Below are positions 1 through 9,585 of a DNA stretch of 64,000 bases, piece by piece. The notes beneath the pieces are model-generated. The model worked only from the letters and a program-made list of their open reading frames with translations. It was not told the origin of the DNA and did no database searches. Position 1 is the first letter of the stretch, and every line of letters begins with the position of its first letter. The stretch comes from Smallanthus sonchifolius (Eukaryota; Streptophyta; Magnoliopsida; Asterales; Asteraceae), in NCBI GenBank assembly GCA_023525975.1, contig CM042038.1, positions 10,231,272 to 10,295,271 on the forward strand, given 5' to 3'. A program made the translations under genes and the position numbers.

Positions 1-1458
1 CACACGGGTCAAAATTTATTTCACATTTTAGATGGTGTGATAACCGAATTTAAATTACAAAATAAATTATTTTCAATATCTTTTGATAATGCCTCAAATA
101 ATACAAATGCGGTTCAAAAATTAATATTAAAATATAATTCGATTTGCAACGACGCTTTTTTCCATAGTTGATGTATTGCACACATCATCAACTTAACCGT
201 GCAAGACGGGCTTGCGGTTGAACCCGTTATTGAATTAAGTAATGCATTTCGAGTCATGCTTAAAGACGTTTTTAGTAGTAGCAAAAAAAGATACCATGAA
301 TATATTAGATTATGTAACGATACGGGTTTGATTTGTTTAGGTCCCAATTGGGACCTCCCAACAAGATGGAATTCAACTTATAAAATGTTTCATAGTGCTA
401 TACGTCAAAAAGATACTTTATCAATTTTTCATGATATGCTTTCCTCAAAACCGCGTCGTAAAATTCAAAGTTTTCCGTCTACGAGTTGGGACATTCTTGA
501 AAATATAACCGAATTGCTCGAAGTTTTCAAAACCGCCACTACTTTTTTATCCGGGGTTTATTACCCCACAAGTCACTTGGCTCTTAAACAAATATTTCTA
601 ATGTGTAACAAATTAGCCGAACTTGAAAATAAAAATACTCTTTTTACGAGAATGATAAAACCGATGAAAGAAAAATTTGTTAAATATTTTAAAGAAATGC
701 CTCCGGTTATAACTTGTGCCGCCGCATTAAACCCTACAATTAATGTTTACGGTGTTGAAACCTTGATTGAAAAAATAACTTACGATTTGGATTTGAATGA
801 TGAAGATATTCATTTTTCAACCGTAACAAAAACTTATTTTAACAAATGTTTGCAAGATTTGTTTGATATGTATTTACATAAATATGGTACAACACAAACC
901 CCACATGATACGATGGGCGCGGGCGCATCAAGTAGTAGCTCGAGGAATGTGAACTTAAATTTGTATAACGAAATGAGAAATGAATTTACTAAACGGGCTA
1001 GAGGATCCACCCCGAGTAGCGAACTCGGAAGGTATACAGGAACAAACTTTTTATCATTTATGAGTCCGGATTTTTTTGAGGACTTTGATATTTTGGCGTG
1101 GTGGAAAGGAAACGAATCTACTTTTCCGGTCCTTTCCGCCATGGCCCGTGATTTACTAACCGTCCAAGCTTCCATGGTAGCTTCGGAATCCGTTTTTTCT
1201 CTTAGTGGCAGGGTTTTATCTATTCGAAGAACTAGACTCACCCCCGCGGCAATGGAAATGTGCATTTGCTTGAAAGACCATTTGGATGCGGTAGATAGGA
1301 GAAAAGATAGGAGTTCGCTTGAAGACGAAATTGAAGTTGAAGAATTCATACACGAATCTGAGGTCAACCAAGGATTGGCGAGCCCACTTACAAATGAAGA
1401 ACTCGCCGAAGATGATAGACTACGAGGATCCACTAGTAACTCTAAGAATGACGGCTAA
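1..1458 (+). pseudogene. hAT superfamily transposase, 5'-truncated by window edge, with internal stop
   Basis: The translated frame reads as the C-terminal two thirds of a plant hAT transposase of the RICESLEEPER/Ac type. Visible parts are the RNase-H-like core with CIAHIINL and VQDGL, the WDLPTRWNSTY block, the central FLSGVYYPTSHLAL block, and the C-terminal dimerisation domain (FDILAWWKGNE, then FPVLSAMARDLLTVQAS and ESVFSLSGRVL). The frame is open from base 4 except for a TGA at 169-171. The family has arginine there (HxRC), so a CGA-to-TGA change is likely. The frame ends with TAA at 1456-1458. Reinitiation could start only downstream and would lose part of the catalytic core, so the copy looks inactive. 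The N-terminal BED zinc finger would lie outside the window. Confidence 0.93.
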
Positions 1459-1810
1459 AATTAAACAAAAAAACAAAAAAATATATATATATTTTTCTTT
1501 TTGTTGAATTGTAATGTTTAATTTTGTAATGTTTTGTGATTTCCGAACTCATACGGTATGAATAAACGTTGAACTTTATGTTTTTATTTGTTAAATATTT
1601 AAACAAATTTTTTTTTTTTAATAAAACCGGTTCACCAACCCGAACCGGTCCAGAACCGAACTGAACCGGTTCAACAGGTTCGGGATTCTACATGTGGAAA
1701 ACCGGTTTATACCCGAACCGGTTTAGTCAAAACCGGTTTCACTTTTGGTCAACTCAAACCGGTCCGGTTTGAAACCGGTTTGGGCCAAAAACCCGGTTTG
1801 TGCACCTCTA
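1..1810 (+). mobile_element. hAT DNA transposon, 3' part with terminal inverted repeat
   Basis: Downstream of the transposase, 1620-1800 is filled with subterminal AACCGGTT/CCGGTT motifs in both orientations, as in hAT elements where transposase binds clustered short motifs. The element ends with TGTGCACCTCTA at 1799-1810. Read inward this is TAGAGGTGCACA, identical to the terminal repeat of the MITE at 12236-12681. The other end and the target duplication lie outside the window. Confidence 0.85.
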
Positions 1811-2524
1811 GCTGTGAATACTCTTATTTTAAAATAAGTGTAATTAAAGGTAACATTTTCCTAAATATTTATTTAGTTGTTTCTGTTATTTTTTATTTTT
1901 ATTTTATGAATAAATTAATTTAACTGTAATATTTATACATGGAGAATTAAATCATCTTTATTTTGTACATGTTTTTTCTCCGGACTCTATTACATTAAAA
2001 ATGGTTTTCTCTCACTAGAAATTAAAGCAAATTTTTTTTTACAAAAATATGATAAAATCTTGTTGCAGCTATATATTCTTTCTACCGAAAAACATTGATC
2101 GTTAATAGAAGCTTCATACACATCTGAAATTTCGGGTTTTGAGATTTCCATGTGATCTCATGGATTAGCTAGATAATTCGTCAATTCTCCGACCAAGAAA
2201 GAAATAGGGGGTGTGATGATTTGTTGCTTGGTGAGTCATATGAAAGATTTGGAAAAATGTGGATTTTATAAGGACTCAGCCAAAACACATGTTGCTACTT
2301 GATGTTGTCATGCATGTTTCTTATTATTGGTACTCGAGTAGGAAGTCTAAGTACAAAATAAACTGGTTAGAGTGGTTAAAAAACCCTCTTTTAGTCATAT
2401 AGCATGATTGCTTTGTCCGTCTGGCGTCTTGCTAGTCGGTTTCTTTATATAAATTCTCGCAGTTAAAAAAATGTTTTATAAATTCACAAAGTTATACAAT
2501 CAATCAATTTGTTTTATGAAATTA
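1811..2524. other. AT-rich intergenic stretch
   Basis: I see no coding signal or recognisable repeat between the hAT end and the Helitron end at 2525. Confidence 0.6.
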
Positions 2525-2949
2525 CTAGGTTATAAACACGTGTATTACACGGGGTTGTATAATAGAAATTATATATTTCTATGATATGCAAAAAAATTAT
2601 CAAGATTCATTTCATAAATCTGTATATACTTATGACTGAAATTAAAATTATCAAGATTCACAATAATCAATTCATGAAATTGCAACCAACGGATATGGCC
2701 ACCAAGATAGGACGGTACTTTCAATTTTCTTCAGTTAGCTTGCTTGTACTAATTCGGCGACTCTGTTTTGAATCAATCCACAAATTCTTGAATGACAAAT
2801 GCAAGGAGAATCTACCATGGGTTGTGTCTCATGCATCCTCTTTGTTGTGTTCCATTTAGATGAGACATCTATTGAGCTTCACAAAATGACAAGACGCCTA
2901 AAAATAGTTTTGCCCAAAGTTTTTAGAGAAGCTATATATAGTTAAATAA

Positions 2950-3840
2950 CACTTGTCCGCTAGCCAAGCCAACAGAAAGATGTGCAATGAAGTTATACTA
3001 TGTTTCACCTCTACGGTGGCTAACCATCACACCCCATCATCCTGCACCTTTTGAGTCAATAGCTGCTTGAATAGATTCAGTTACTGTACCTATCTGGTTA
3101 ACCTAAAATAATTTAAATAAGAGGTATCATTAACCAATACAAACTGACTTCATGCAGGATAGTATGGGCAGTTGAAGGGTAAAACATATTAAATATTGTT
3201 ATAAGCTGTCAAGATCATAATTATAAAAGCATAATACATAAACATTTTTAACAAAAACTGTAATTCTTGTACTTGCCTTTAATAGCAGAGCATTGACCAG
3301 CAATAAGATGAAAACAACAATAAAGAAAACGAAGCTCGTATCAAGAAATCGTTCCACCTAAACGATTTTACCATTTGAAAGAAGTTAAATAGTGTGAGCC
3401 CAAAACACACTTTGGATTAACAAAAGGTGTACCTCTTTTGTGTCTCAGAAGAATATAGAAGTGTCAGAAGCTGCATCACTGCAGTCTTGATCATCAAATG
3501 TTCCACTTGAACTACGATTATGTCTTGAAACAAAATAACCGGTATCATCTATGCCATTCGGGTGTGGTACAAAGGCCACCTATATGAATATATGCAAACT
3601 TAGCAACACATATGACTTCTAACAATTTCAGCCCATTTACTTATGAGTGTTGTTGATTCGGGTTACGTTTTTTCTCTAATGGGTCAAATTAGTAAAACAA
3701 AAAAACCTTAAAAGAAAGGAGGTCAAATAGATTAATGTTACCCAGATAGCCGTGTATCCACCTTGCATTTGAGATGAAAAAACTTACTTAATATAATCCT
3801 ATTCACAAAGGTCTTATTTCCAGCAAGGTTTGCAATGTCC
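2950..3840 (-). pseudogene. Enolase gene fragments (captured, with introns)
   Basis: Three minus-strand pieces occur in enolase order. Bases 3803-3840 give DIANLAGNKTFV (enolase HIANLAGNK). Bases 3278-3300 give NALLLK followed by an intron donor changed to GCAAGT. Bases 2950-3102, after a TTTTAG acceptor, give VNQIGTVTESIQAA, then WGVMVSH, then NFIAHLSVGLASGQ. The last piece has two in-frame stops (GGA-TGA and ACA-TAG). It is clearly the C-terminal catalytic region of enolase (2-phosphoglycerate to phosphoenolpyruvate, glycolysis). Retained introns show a genomic rather than mRNA origin. The central catalytic exons are missing, so no functional enzyme can be made. Confidence 0.8.
3445..3579 (-). 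other. Exon-like fragment of unknown origin inside the Helitron
   Basis: After an ATAG acceptor the minus strand is open for about 44 codons, containing VAFVPHPNGIDDTGYF and a Ser/Asp-rich end, and stops at 3445-3447. It does not fit enolase, although it lies between enolase pieces. I do not recognise the source gene. A second host gene or a mis-spliced intron are both possible. Confidence 0.35.
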
Positions 3841-5323
3841 TTGATTCAAGAATAATGATGGATGTATATATATACCCAGCTCTTCTGTTCTCGAAGCAAA
3901 CTTCAACTTGCCAAGGCCTACTTGGTTATGATCTGAAAAACATACAAAATTGATTACAAAAAACACACAAATTGGAAATTCAGACATAAGTAATTATTAG
4001 ATTTATATTACTTCTTGTTTTAATTAAACAAAATAAACTATGCTTCTTGGACGGGTAAAATTGAACCCTGATGAAAAAAAGTTGAACACTTTTGAAAAAA
4101 AAAAGTTACTACTGTAATCATCATCTAACCTGACAAAAGCTTTAGTATCAAGTGGCACAAAAATGGTCTGCACAGGAGGAAGCAGTAACGAATTCATTAG
4201 ATAGGCTGATAAGATTTAAATGCAGAAGCAAATAGCCAAATCAACACCAGCAGTTTCTACTAAAATTGAGGTTCGTGTGATCATATCACACAAAGTGTAA
4301 CTTACAAAACATGGCAGATTACAGTTTGCCATAATCATAAATCCATTCATAGTAGTAACAGGCCATCATCAATAAAAATGTTCATTATGTAGACACTGTG
4401 TTAAAGCTTAAAAAGTGAAATTCTTTACTAATTAATCAGTAAAATCAACAATAACAATCAAAAGTACAGATTGTGTTAAAGCTTAAAAAGTGATTGTTGG
4501 TGTGGATTTCTTGTAAATTTGATACCTAAATCACTCGTATCTTGATATGAATTCATTGTCTATTAAAATTTCTTATCTTAAAACTGAGTCCAAATTCGAA
4601 TCAAATTTTGCAGATGGTCGAATATAGTCCTTTTAAAGCTTTTATAACTACATACATGTAGGGTAGCGGTTGAATCCTGGATCTGATGATGAAGCTTATG
4701 GAAGCGGCGACGGGAGGAAAAGAGGAATTAGGGTAGAAGTGAGGAGGAAAAAGGGGATAAACGGTGGAAAAGAAACCGGGTATGAGTAATCCATATAGAG
4801 TCCACGTGCTTTTTATGGTGTATCAGCAATGGGCGGGAAAAAGTAAACAACAGTGGGCTAGGAAGAGGACACGTGTCCTCATTCATTTTTATTTATTAGT
4901 ATAGATAGATCTTAAGGAATTAGTTGAGATTACACCAATAATATTTTGTTGAAAATATACTAACTTAACTCTTAGGAACAAGATGTACTATATACTATTT
5001 TTTTAAGTTCAAATAACTCTCACCTTTTATTTACGTGCCCCTTTTTAAAATAATGTTTTAGCAAAGATTGTGGGTTGTATTTTAAGTATAAAACAAAATC
5101 TAAGTCCAAGAAAATGAAATCATATCCCAAAAGATTCCATGCATCACATTTGACAAGTATATAATTGAAAATTCAATAGCTGTGTACTTGTTTTTAACAA
5201 TGGAAACTCCCAACTATACTAATTTATGTTTCTTCACACACATTATGTAGTTTATATGGTTAGGGATCATTTTATCGAACGGGGGCCATCATATCCCATC
5301 TTTGCTATGCCCACAACCTTATA

Positions 5324-5706
5324 CAGGGCCCGTCTCAAGAATTCTTAATATATTTTAGACCCGAGGCGTTTAAAAAAAACGGGCCCCTATAATATAAATT
5401 CAATATTCTTATATAAAAAAATCATAATATAATCCATATTTTTTCTTGAGTTTAAAAATATTTTTTCTTGAGTTTAAAAAAAAAATTTCTTAAGTCTTTT
5501 CTTAAACAATTCGGCCCACATGTGTAAGTAATGGACTAACGGGATTGGGTTTAAAACTATATATATATATATATATAATTTTTTTGTAAATATATGTATA
5601 TAAATATATATATATATATATACAAAAAACAATTAAAACTTTGGGCCCCTGAAGAGACCGGGCCCTGGACGGTTGCCCTCCCCGCCCCCCTTAAGGGTCG
5701 GTCTTT
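5324..5706. mobile_element. hAT-type MITE inserted in the LINE RT motif
   Basis: The 383-bp element is flanked by perfect 8-bp duplications ACCTTATA (5316-5323 and 5707-5714). Its ends are decayed inverted repeats: CAGGGCCCGTCTCA on the left and, inverted, AAAGACCGACCCTT on the right, degenerate forms of a CAGGGCCGGCCCT-like terminus. An 8-bp duplication is the hAT signature. The interior is AT-rich and non-coding, with (TA)n tracts near 5557-5577 and 5600-5622. Removing it restores LINE sequence directly after the YADD region. Confidence 0.8.
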
Positions 5707-6186
5707 ACCTTATAATTTGGGAGAGTGGTCCGAGTCGAATATTGAGAACCATCAGAAAAGTAGGTGTTTTTTCTTATGTTTTGAATTGAAGGTAAACCTT
5801 TCTAAAAGCAAGTTGTTCAGGGCAGGGGTAAACGAGGATTCAATTTTACTCTAGGCCAACTCTCTCGGTTGCAAGATTGATGAGTTCCCGTTCTCATACT
5901 TAGGATTACCTTATCGGGGCTAACATGAAGAGGTTTAAGTTTTGGAAGCCGATCATTGACAAATTCAATGTTAAGCTTTCGGGTTTTAAAGTTAAGAACC
6001 TATCCTTTGCTGGCTGGGTGACTCTCGTCAAGGCAGTCTTAGATGCTCTTCCAAACTATTATTTATACATGTTTAAGGGCCCCCTAAAGGTGGTGAACAA
6101 TGTCTAAGGCATTAGGAGAAGTTCATTTGAGAAAAAAACCGAGGGAAAAACAAGATTAGATGGGTAGCATGGGGGATTTTGAGGGA

Positions 6187-6205
6187 GGGGGGGGGGGGGG
6201 GGGGG
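6187..6205 (+). repeat. Poly-G tract of 19 bases
   Basis: An uninterrupted run of G lies inside the decayed LINE, preceded by GAGGGA. It probably grew by slippage in a glycine-rich codon stretch and could form a G-quadruplex. Confidence 0.9.
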
Positions 6206-6360
6206 CGCTTGTTAAAGATAATCCCACTCTCTTGAGGGTTCGGGTCATTGAAGCAATTCACGGGTCCTCTAGTTTATTTCAGTCTCTTCCCTTAAAGAAT
6301 TATATTGTTGGAGTTTGAAAAGATATTGGTTCGGTTGACAAGGATTTTTCCGGCTAATCT

Positions 6361-7334
6361 TTCCAACCACCCTTTTTAAGTTTAAAAACTCCTCTCTACA
6401 AATTAAATAATTTATAAATAGTTTGTTTTGTTATTAAAAGATTATTTTGTAAAATTGGCACGCCTTGTTTTTGGTAGTTATATATTTTATGATTTTATCA
6501 AATTCTTTTTCGTTTTTATAGCATTTAAATCAATGAATTAGTTTGTGCATATCCTGCATCTTCATCAAGGAACATGATTTATTCAAGTCTCACAATAAAC
6601 CATAAATCGTAGAACACGATGAACCAAAAATCAAAATAAAAAAATTCGATTTCTCATCAAGAACCATGAATCAATTTCTCTCCTTTCCGAACCCACGATG
6701 CACAAGAAATTGATGAACCAAAAATAGAAGAATACGGAGAACTTTTAAGCTGAGAATGAAAGTCGTCAAACTCTATAAATATTAGCACACCTGACATCAC
6801 ATACTAAGAAATTTCTCGTTCAAAACTGAAAGTCATCATGGGTTCAAGTCCCATTGATTAAAAAAAATTGACGTTAAAAAAAATAAAAATTCACAGGCTA
6901 AGAACTTTTATTTACTCAAAGTCAATATAACTTGTTGGCCATAATAAAGGTTCTCTTACATAGGCCCTTTAATGAGGTGCAGAGTAGATGATGCACCAAT
7001 CGATGTATATAATTATTTATACATAGATACATATAGATGGTTTGTCATTAAATGAATGGCCAATAACTTTTTAAATGAAAGGTCATAATTTCGAGTCTCG
7101 CTTGGGACAAACTGTTCCATATTGAACCATGTGGTTTTCTCAGTTATGGGTTTCCTCCTAGGTGGGTCCCGGGTTCGAGTCCGTTGCGGTTACAACCCAT
7201 TGGGAAAGACATTCATGACTCACATGAATACACGGGCTGCTCCCAAAGAAAGTAGATGTTTAAGAAAGTCGCATTTCAAAAATAAATTGTGGATAATTTT
7301 ATATGATGTTTTGAATAATATAATATTTTTTAAT
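6361..7334. other. Intergenic repeats with tRNA-like B boxes
   Basis: This is AT-rich sequence without genes. GGGTTCAAGTCCC near 6840 and GGGTTCGAGTCC near 7170 resemble pol III B boxes and suggest decayed SINEs. Their ends could not be defined. Confidence 0.4.
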
Positions 7335-7640
7335 AACTAGTATTAAAACCCAAAGCGCTGCTAAACATTAAATCTAAAAAAAACTAACCCTTTCGAAATA
7401 AATATAAAGTTTATGTCGAAACGTAAATCACAACGTAAATCATAACTAGTATTAAAACCCAAAGCGCTGCTAAACGTTAAATCTAAAAAAAACTAACCCT
7501 TTCGAAATAAATATAAAGTTTATGTCGAAACGTAAATCACAACGAAAAGAATCAAGAAGAAAACAAAATCAAAAGGTATAGTTTATGTCGAAACGTAAAT
7601 CACAACGAAAAGAATCAGATAAGAAGAAAACAAAATCAAG
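7335..7640. repeat. Tandem duplication, 109-bp period plus partial third copy
   Basis: A unit starting AACTAGTATTAAAACCC begins at 7335 and again at 7444 (period 109), with near identity between copies (one A/G change seen, in AACATTAAATC). The last part, starting GTTTATGTCGAAACG, recurs near 7580-7640 together with an AAGAAGAAAACAAAATC segment. It is non-coding. Confidence 0.85.
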
Positions 7641-7655
7641 GTATTAACAAAACCA

Positions 7656-7765
7656 TTTTTTTTTTTGCTAACATCAACACATAAACCGGTGTAGCGAGCG
7701 ATGTTTCGAACTTGAGACACTTCCGGATGCAAACAACCCCTAGACCACTGGGGTGTCACATATTT
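7656..7765 (-). mobile_element. tRNA-derived SINE remnant
   Basis: On the minus strand CAGTGGTCTAGGGG looks like a pol III A box and AAGTTCGAAAC like a B box, ending in an A-rich tail (T run at 7660-7669 on the plus strand). Confidence 0.55.
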
Positions 7766-8299
7766 CTGTTTACAACAGTGGGGAAAATATATTTGTTAAA
7801 ACCCTGAATATTAAAAAAAACAACGCACCAAAGACTTGTACATCAAGCTTGAAATGTAGTAAAGAATGAACCGTAAATATTGTAAATATAGAGAGTACAA
7901 CCGACAATACTTTTTATTAGTTATACGATATTTTAATACAAATATTCTCGTTTTCATATTCCTAACATACGGTTTTTAAGGGTCAGTTTAAGAGAATAAA
8001 AAGATATAGTAATACTCAACGAAATACTCAAGTGTCTTGAATAAATATGTTTAGTATTAATTTTTTCGCTTGAATAAATATGACGTTTCTACACATTTCA
8101 GTTGATGAGAGTTCGGGTTCTAACTTGAATAATTATAAAACAAGATGATCATTCATAGGAAACAACTAGAGCCTAAACCTGAATAAATGAGCTGGATTAT
8201 CACACTAATGAGACTTGATTTAACTGGTCGACCTGAGTTACTTGGTATGGTTTACATCAGTTATATTTATATTCAGTAGCACATACCCAGACGATGGGC

Positions 8300-8420
8300 C
8301 TTGAAACAACGGGTACTTTAACTGGTAAGGTTACAAGTTGCTACTTTGTGACCTTAAAGTTATGGGTTCAAGCCGTGAAAACAACCTCCTTTTACATCGT
8401 GTAGGGTAGGACTAGGCACT
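8300..8420 (+). mobile_element. SINE-like remnant
   Basis: TTAACTGGTAAGGTTAC resembles an A box and ATGGGTTCAAGCCGTG a B box, about 50 bp apart as in tRNA-derived SINEs. The element ends are not resolved. Confidence 0.4.
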
Positions 8421-8679
8421 TCAAAGGGTTCGCCCTTTTTAGACACCAAGCGCAGCAAAAGCTTCTTGTGTTCATATCAATCTCTTTAAAGACAGAAAGC
8501 AAGATAGAAAGAAATGACCGATTGTCATACATATACCGATGAAAGAGAACATACTGTTGTTGGCAGGATAAATCCCCTTATTACAAAAAAAGATCGAACG
8601 GAAGATTTTTTTTTTCTATTATGAGATTTCGAATGACATCTGTAAAATATATACTCGAATACTTATGAATACTTCATGT

Positions 8680-9585
8680 TTTCTCTGTCTCATCTATCAT
8701 AGAACTCTGGACCCATCTCACATCAATAACCCGACCCCTACCCGTTCCAATGAAGGAAGAGATCCCCTCAAGGACTATCGATTTGGCCGTCGCTATTGAC
8801 CTCCATCCGAAGGAGGCAGATGGTTTAACAGTAGCCGCTAGAACCAAGGCCCAATGGAGCACATTCTGGTCAGATTCTAGCCAAAACTAATATGAAAATC
8901 TAAATGTAATTTGAAACTCTAAAAATGGCTTGTAACACGTCTAAACAAGCCTAAAATACGTCTATAACCTCCAGAAATGGCATATCTATACCATACGTCT
9001 TTCTTAGTAAAAGCTCTCACTTTTTAAACGCTTAGACCAAGACGCACTCTTTGTGCCTTAAGCCTTTTTACTACAATCCAACATCCAAAAAAAAAACAAG
9101 TATGATAAAGTAACAGGTCAGATGGAAACGATAACACTAAATTATAAACAAAATGATTTTCTTAGACATCCTAACTAAAACATCTTGTATACCTACAAAT
9201 AAAATTATACTCTCAAGACATACTAATTAATCTTGTATACCTAGAAATAAAATTATACAAACTTATAAGTTATAACAAGTTATGATAGATACATGAGTTA
9301 CTATTAAATATATCTACAATAGACCTATGTTTTCATAACCAGCAAGAATCAACATTCAGCTATAACATATCTCAGTAATCAATAAGAAACGAACATCTCA
9401 ACATACCAAGTTAAAAGCTTTACAAAAAAATGAGATCTAGTGGCAAGTATGTTATATCTACATTCAGTTAAACCATACTAAGAAACCCAAGCCTCGCATA
9501 CAAAAACAGCGTAGAGAACCGGTTCAATCAAAGGCCTGTAAAACTAAAAATACCATCACAGTTGGTTCAAGATTCTAGTTCAGTT
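8680..9585. other. Non-coding sequence downstream of the DREB2-type gene
   Basis: Bases 8690-8870 are less AT-rich and hold a 62-codon minus-strand frame I do not recognise. Bases 8890-9080 contain repeats of the AACACGTCTAAACAAGCCTA kind, resembling the element at 36017-36290. The 3' UTR of the DREB2-type gene probably lies in 9300-9585. Confidence 0.4.

Larger units (their letters stand above)
2525..4905 (-). mobile_element. Non-autonomous Helitron carrying captured gene fragments
   Basis: Read on the minus strand, the element starts with TCTATACTAATAAATAAA (4905 downward) and soon reaches GGACACGTGTCC. It ends with the hairpin CCGTGTAATACACG followed by TTTATAACCTAG at 2525. The bases flanking the ends are A (4906) and T (2524), the A|T target of Helitrons. 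Both ends match the short Helitrons at 51522-51939 and 52216-52638. It encodes no Rep/helicase. Its interior carries enolase exon pieces (2950-3840) and unrecognised exon-like pieces, so it looks like a gene-capturing non-autonomous Helitron of about 2.4 kb. Confidence 0.75.
5268..6360 (+). pseudogene. LINE (L1-type) reverse transcriptase remnant
   Basis: The segment before 5324 reads IISHLCYAHN, a decayed form of the RT catalytic region (SHLxYADD). After the MITE at 5324-5706 the reading resumes as LGEWSESNIEN, then LKVNLSKSKLF, FPFSYLGLPYRG, NMKRFKFWKPI and LSFAGWVTLVKAVLDALPNYY, all blocks C-terminal to YADD in plant LINE polymerases. Decay continues to about 6360 (RVRVIEAIHGSS). Several frameshifts and stops are present and the catalytic aspartates are gone, so this is an old dead copy. 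No poly-A tail or target duplication was found. Confidence 0.85.

Noticed and set aside
834..1433. 199-codon minus-strand frame
   Set aside because: It lies antisense to the clear hAT transposase and has no family features.
5594..5854. 86-codon frame across the MITE/LINE junction
   Set aside because: It starts inside the MITE and ends in the LINE, so it is an accidental fusion.
6800..8420. Possible tRNA genes at the B-box motifs
   Set aside because: No cloverleaf with paired acceptor stem could be made; A and B boxes alone fit SINE relics.
8674..8862. 62-codon minus-strand frame in a GC-richer patch
   Set aside because: It has mixed composition but no motif, start context or family match that I can support.
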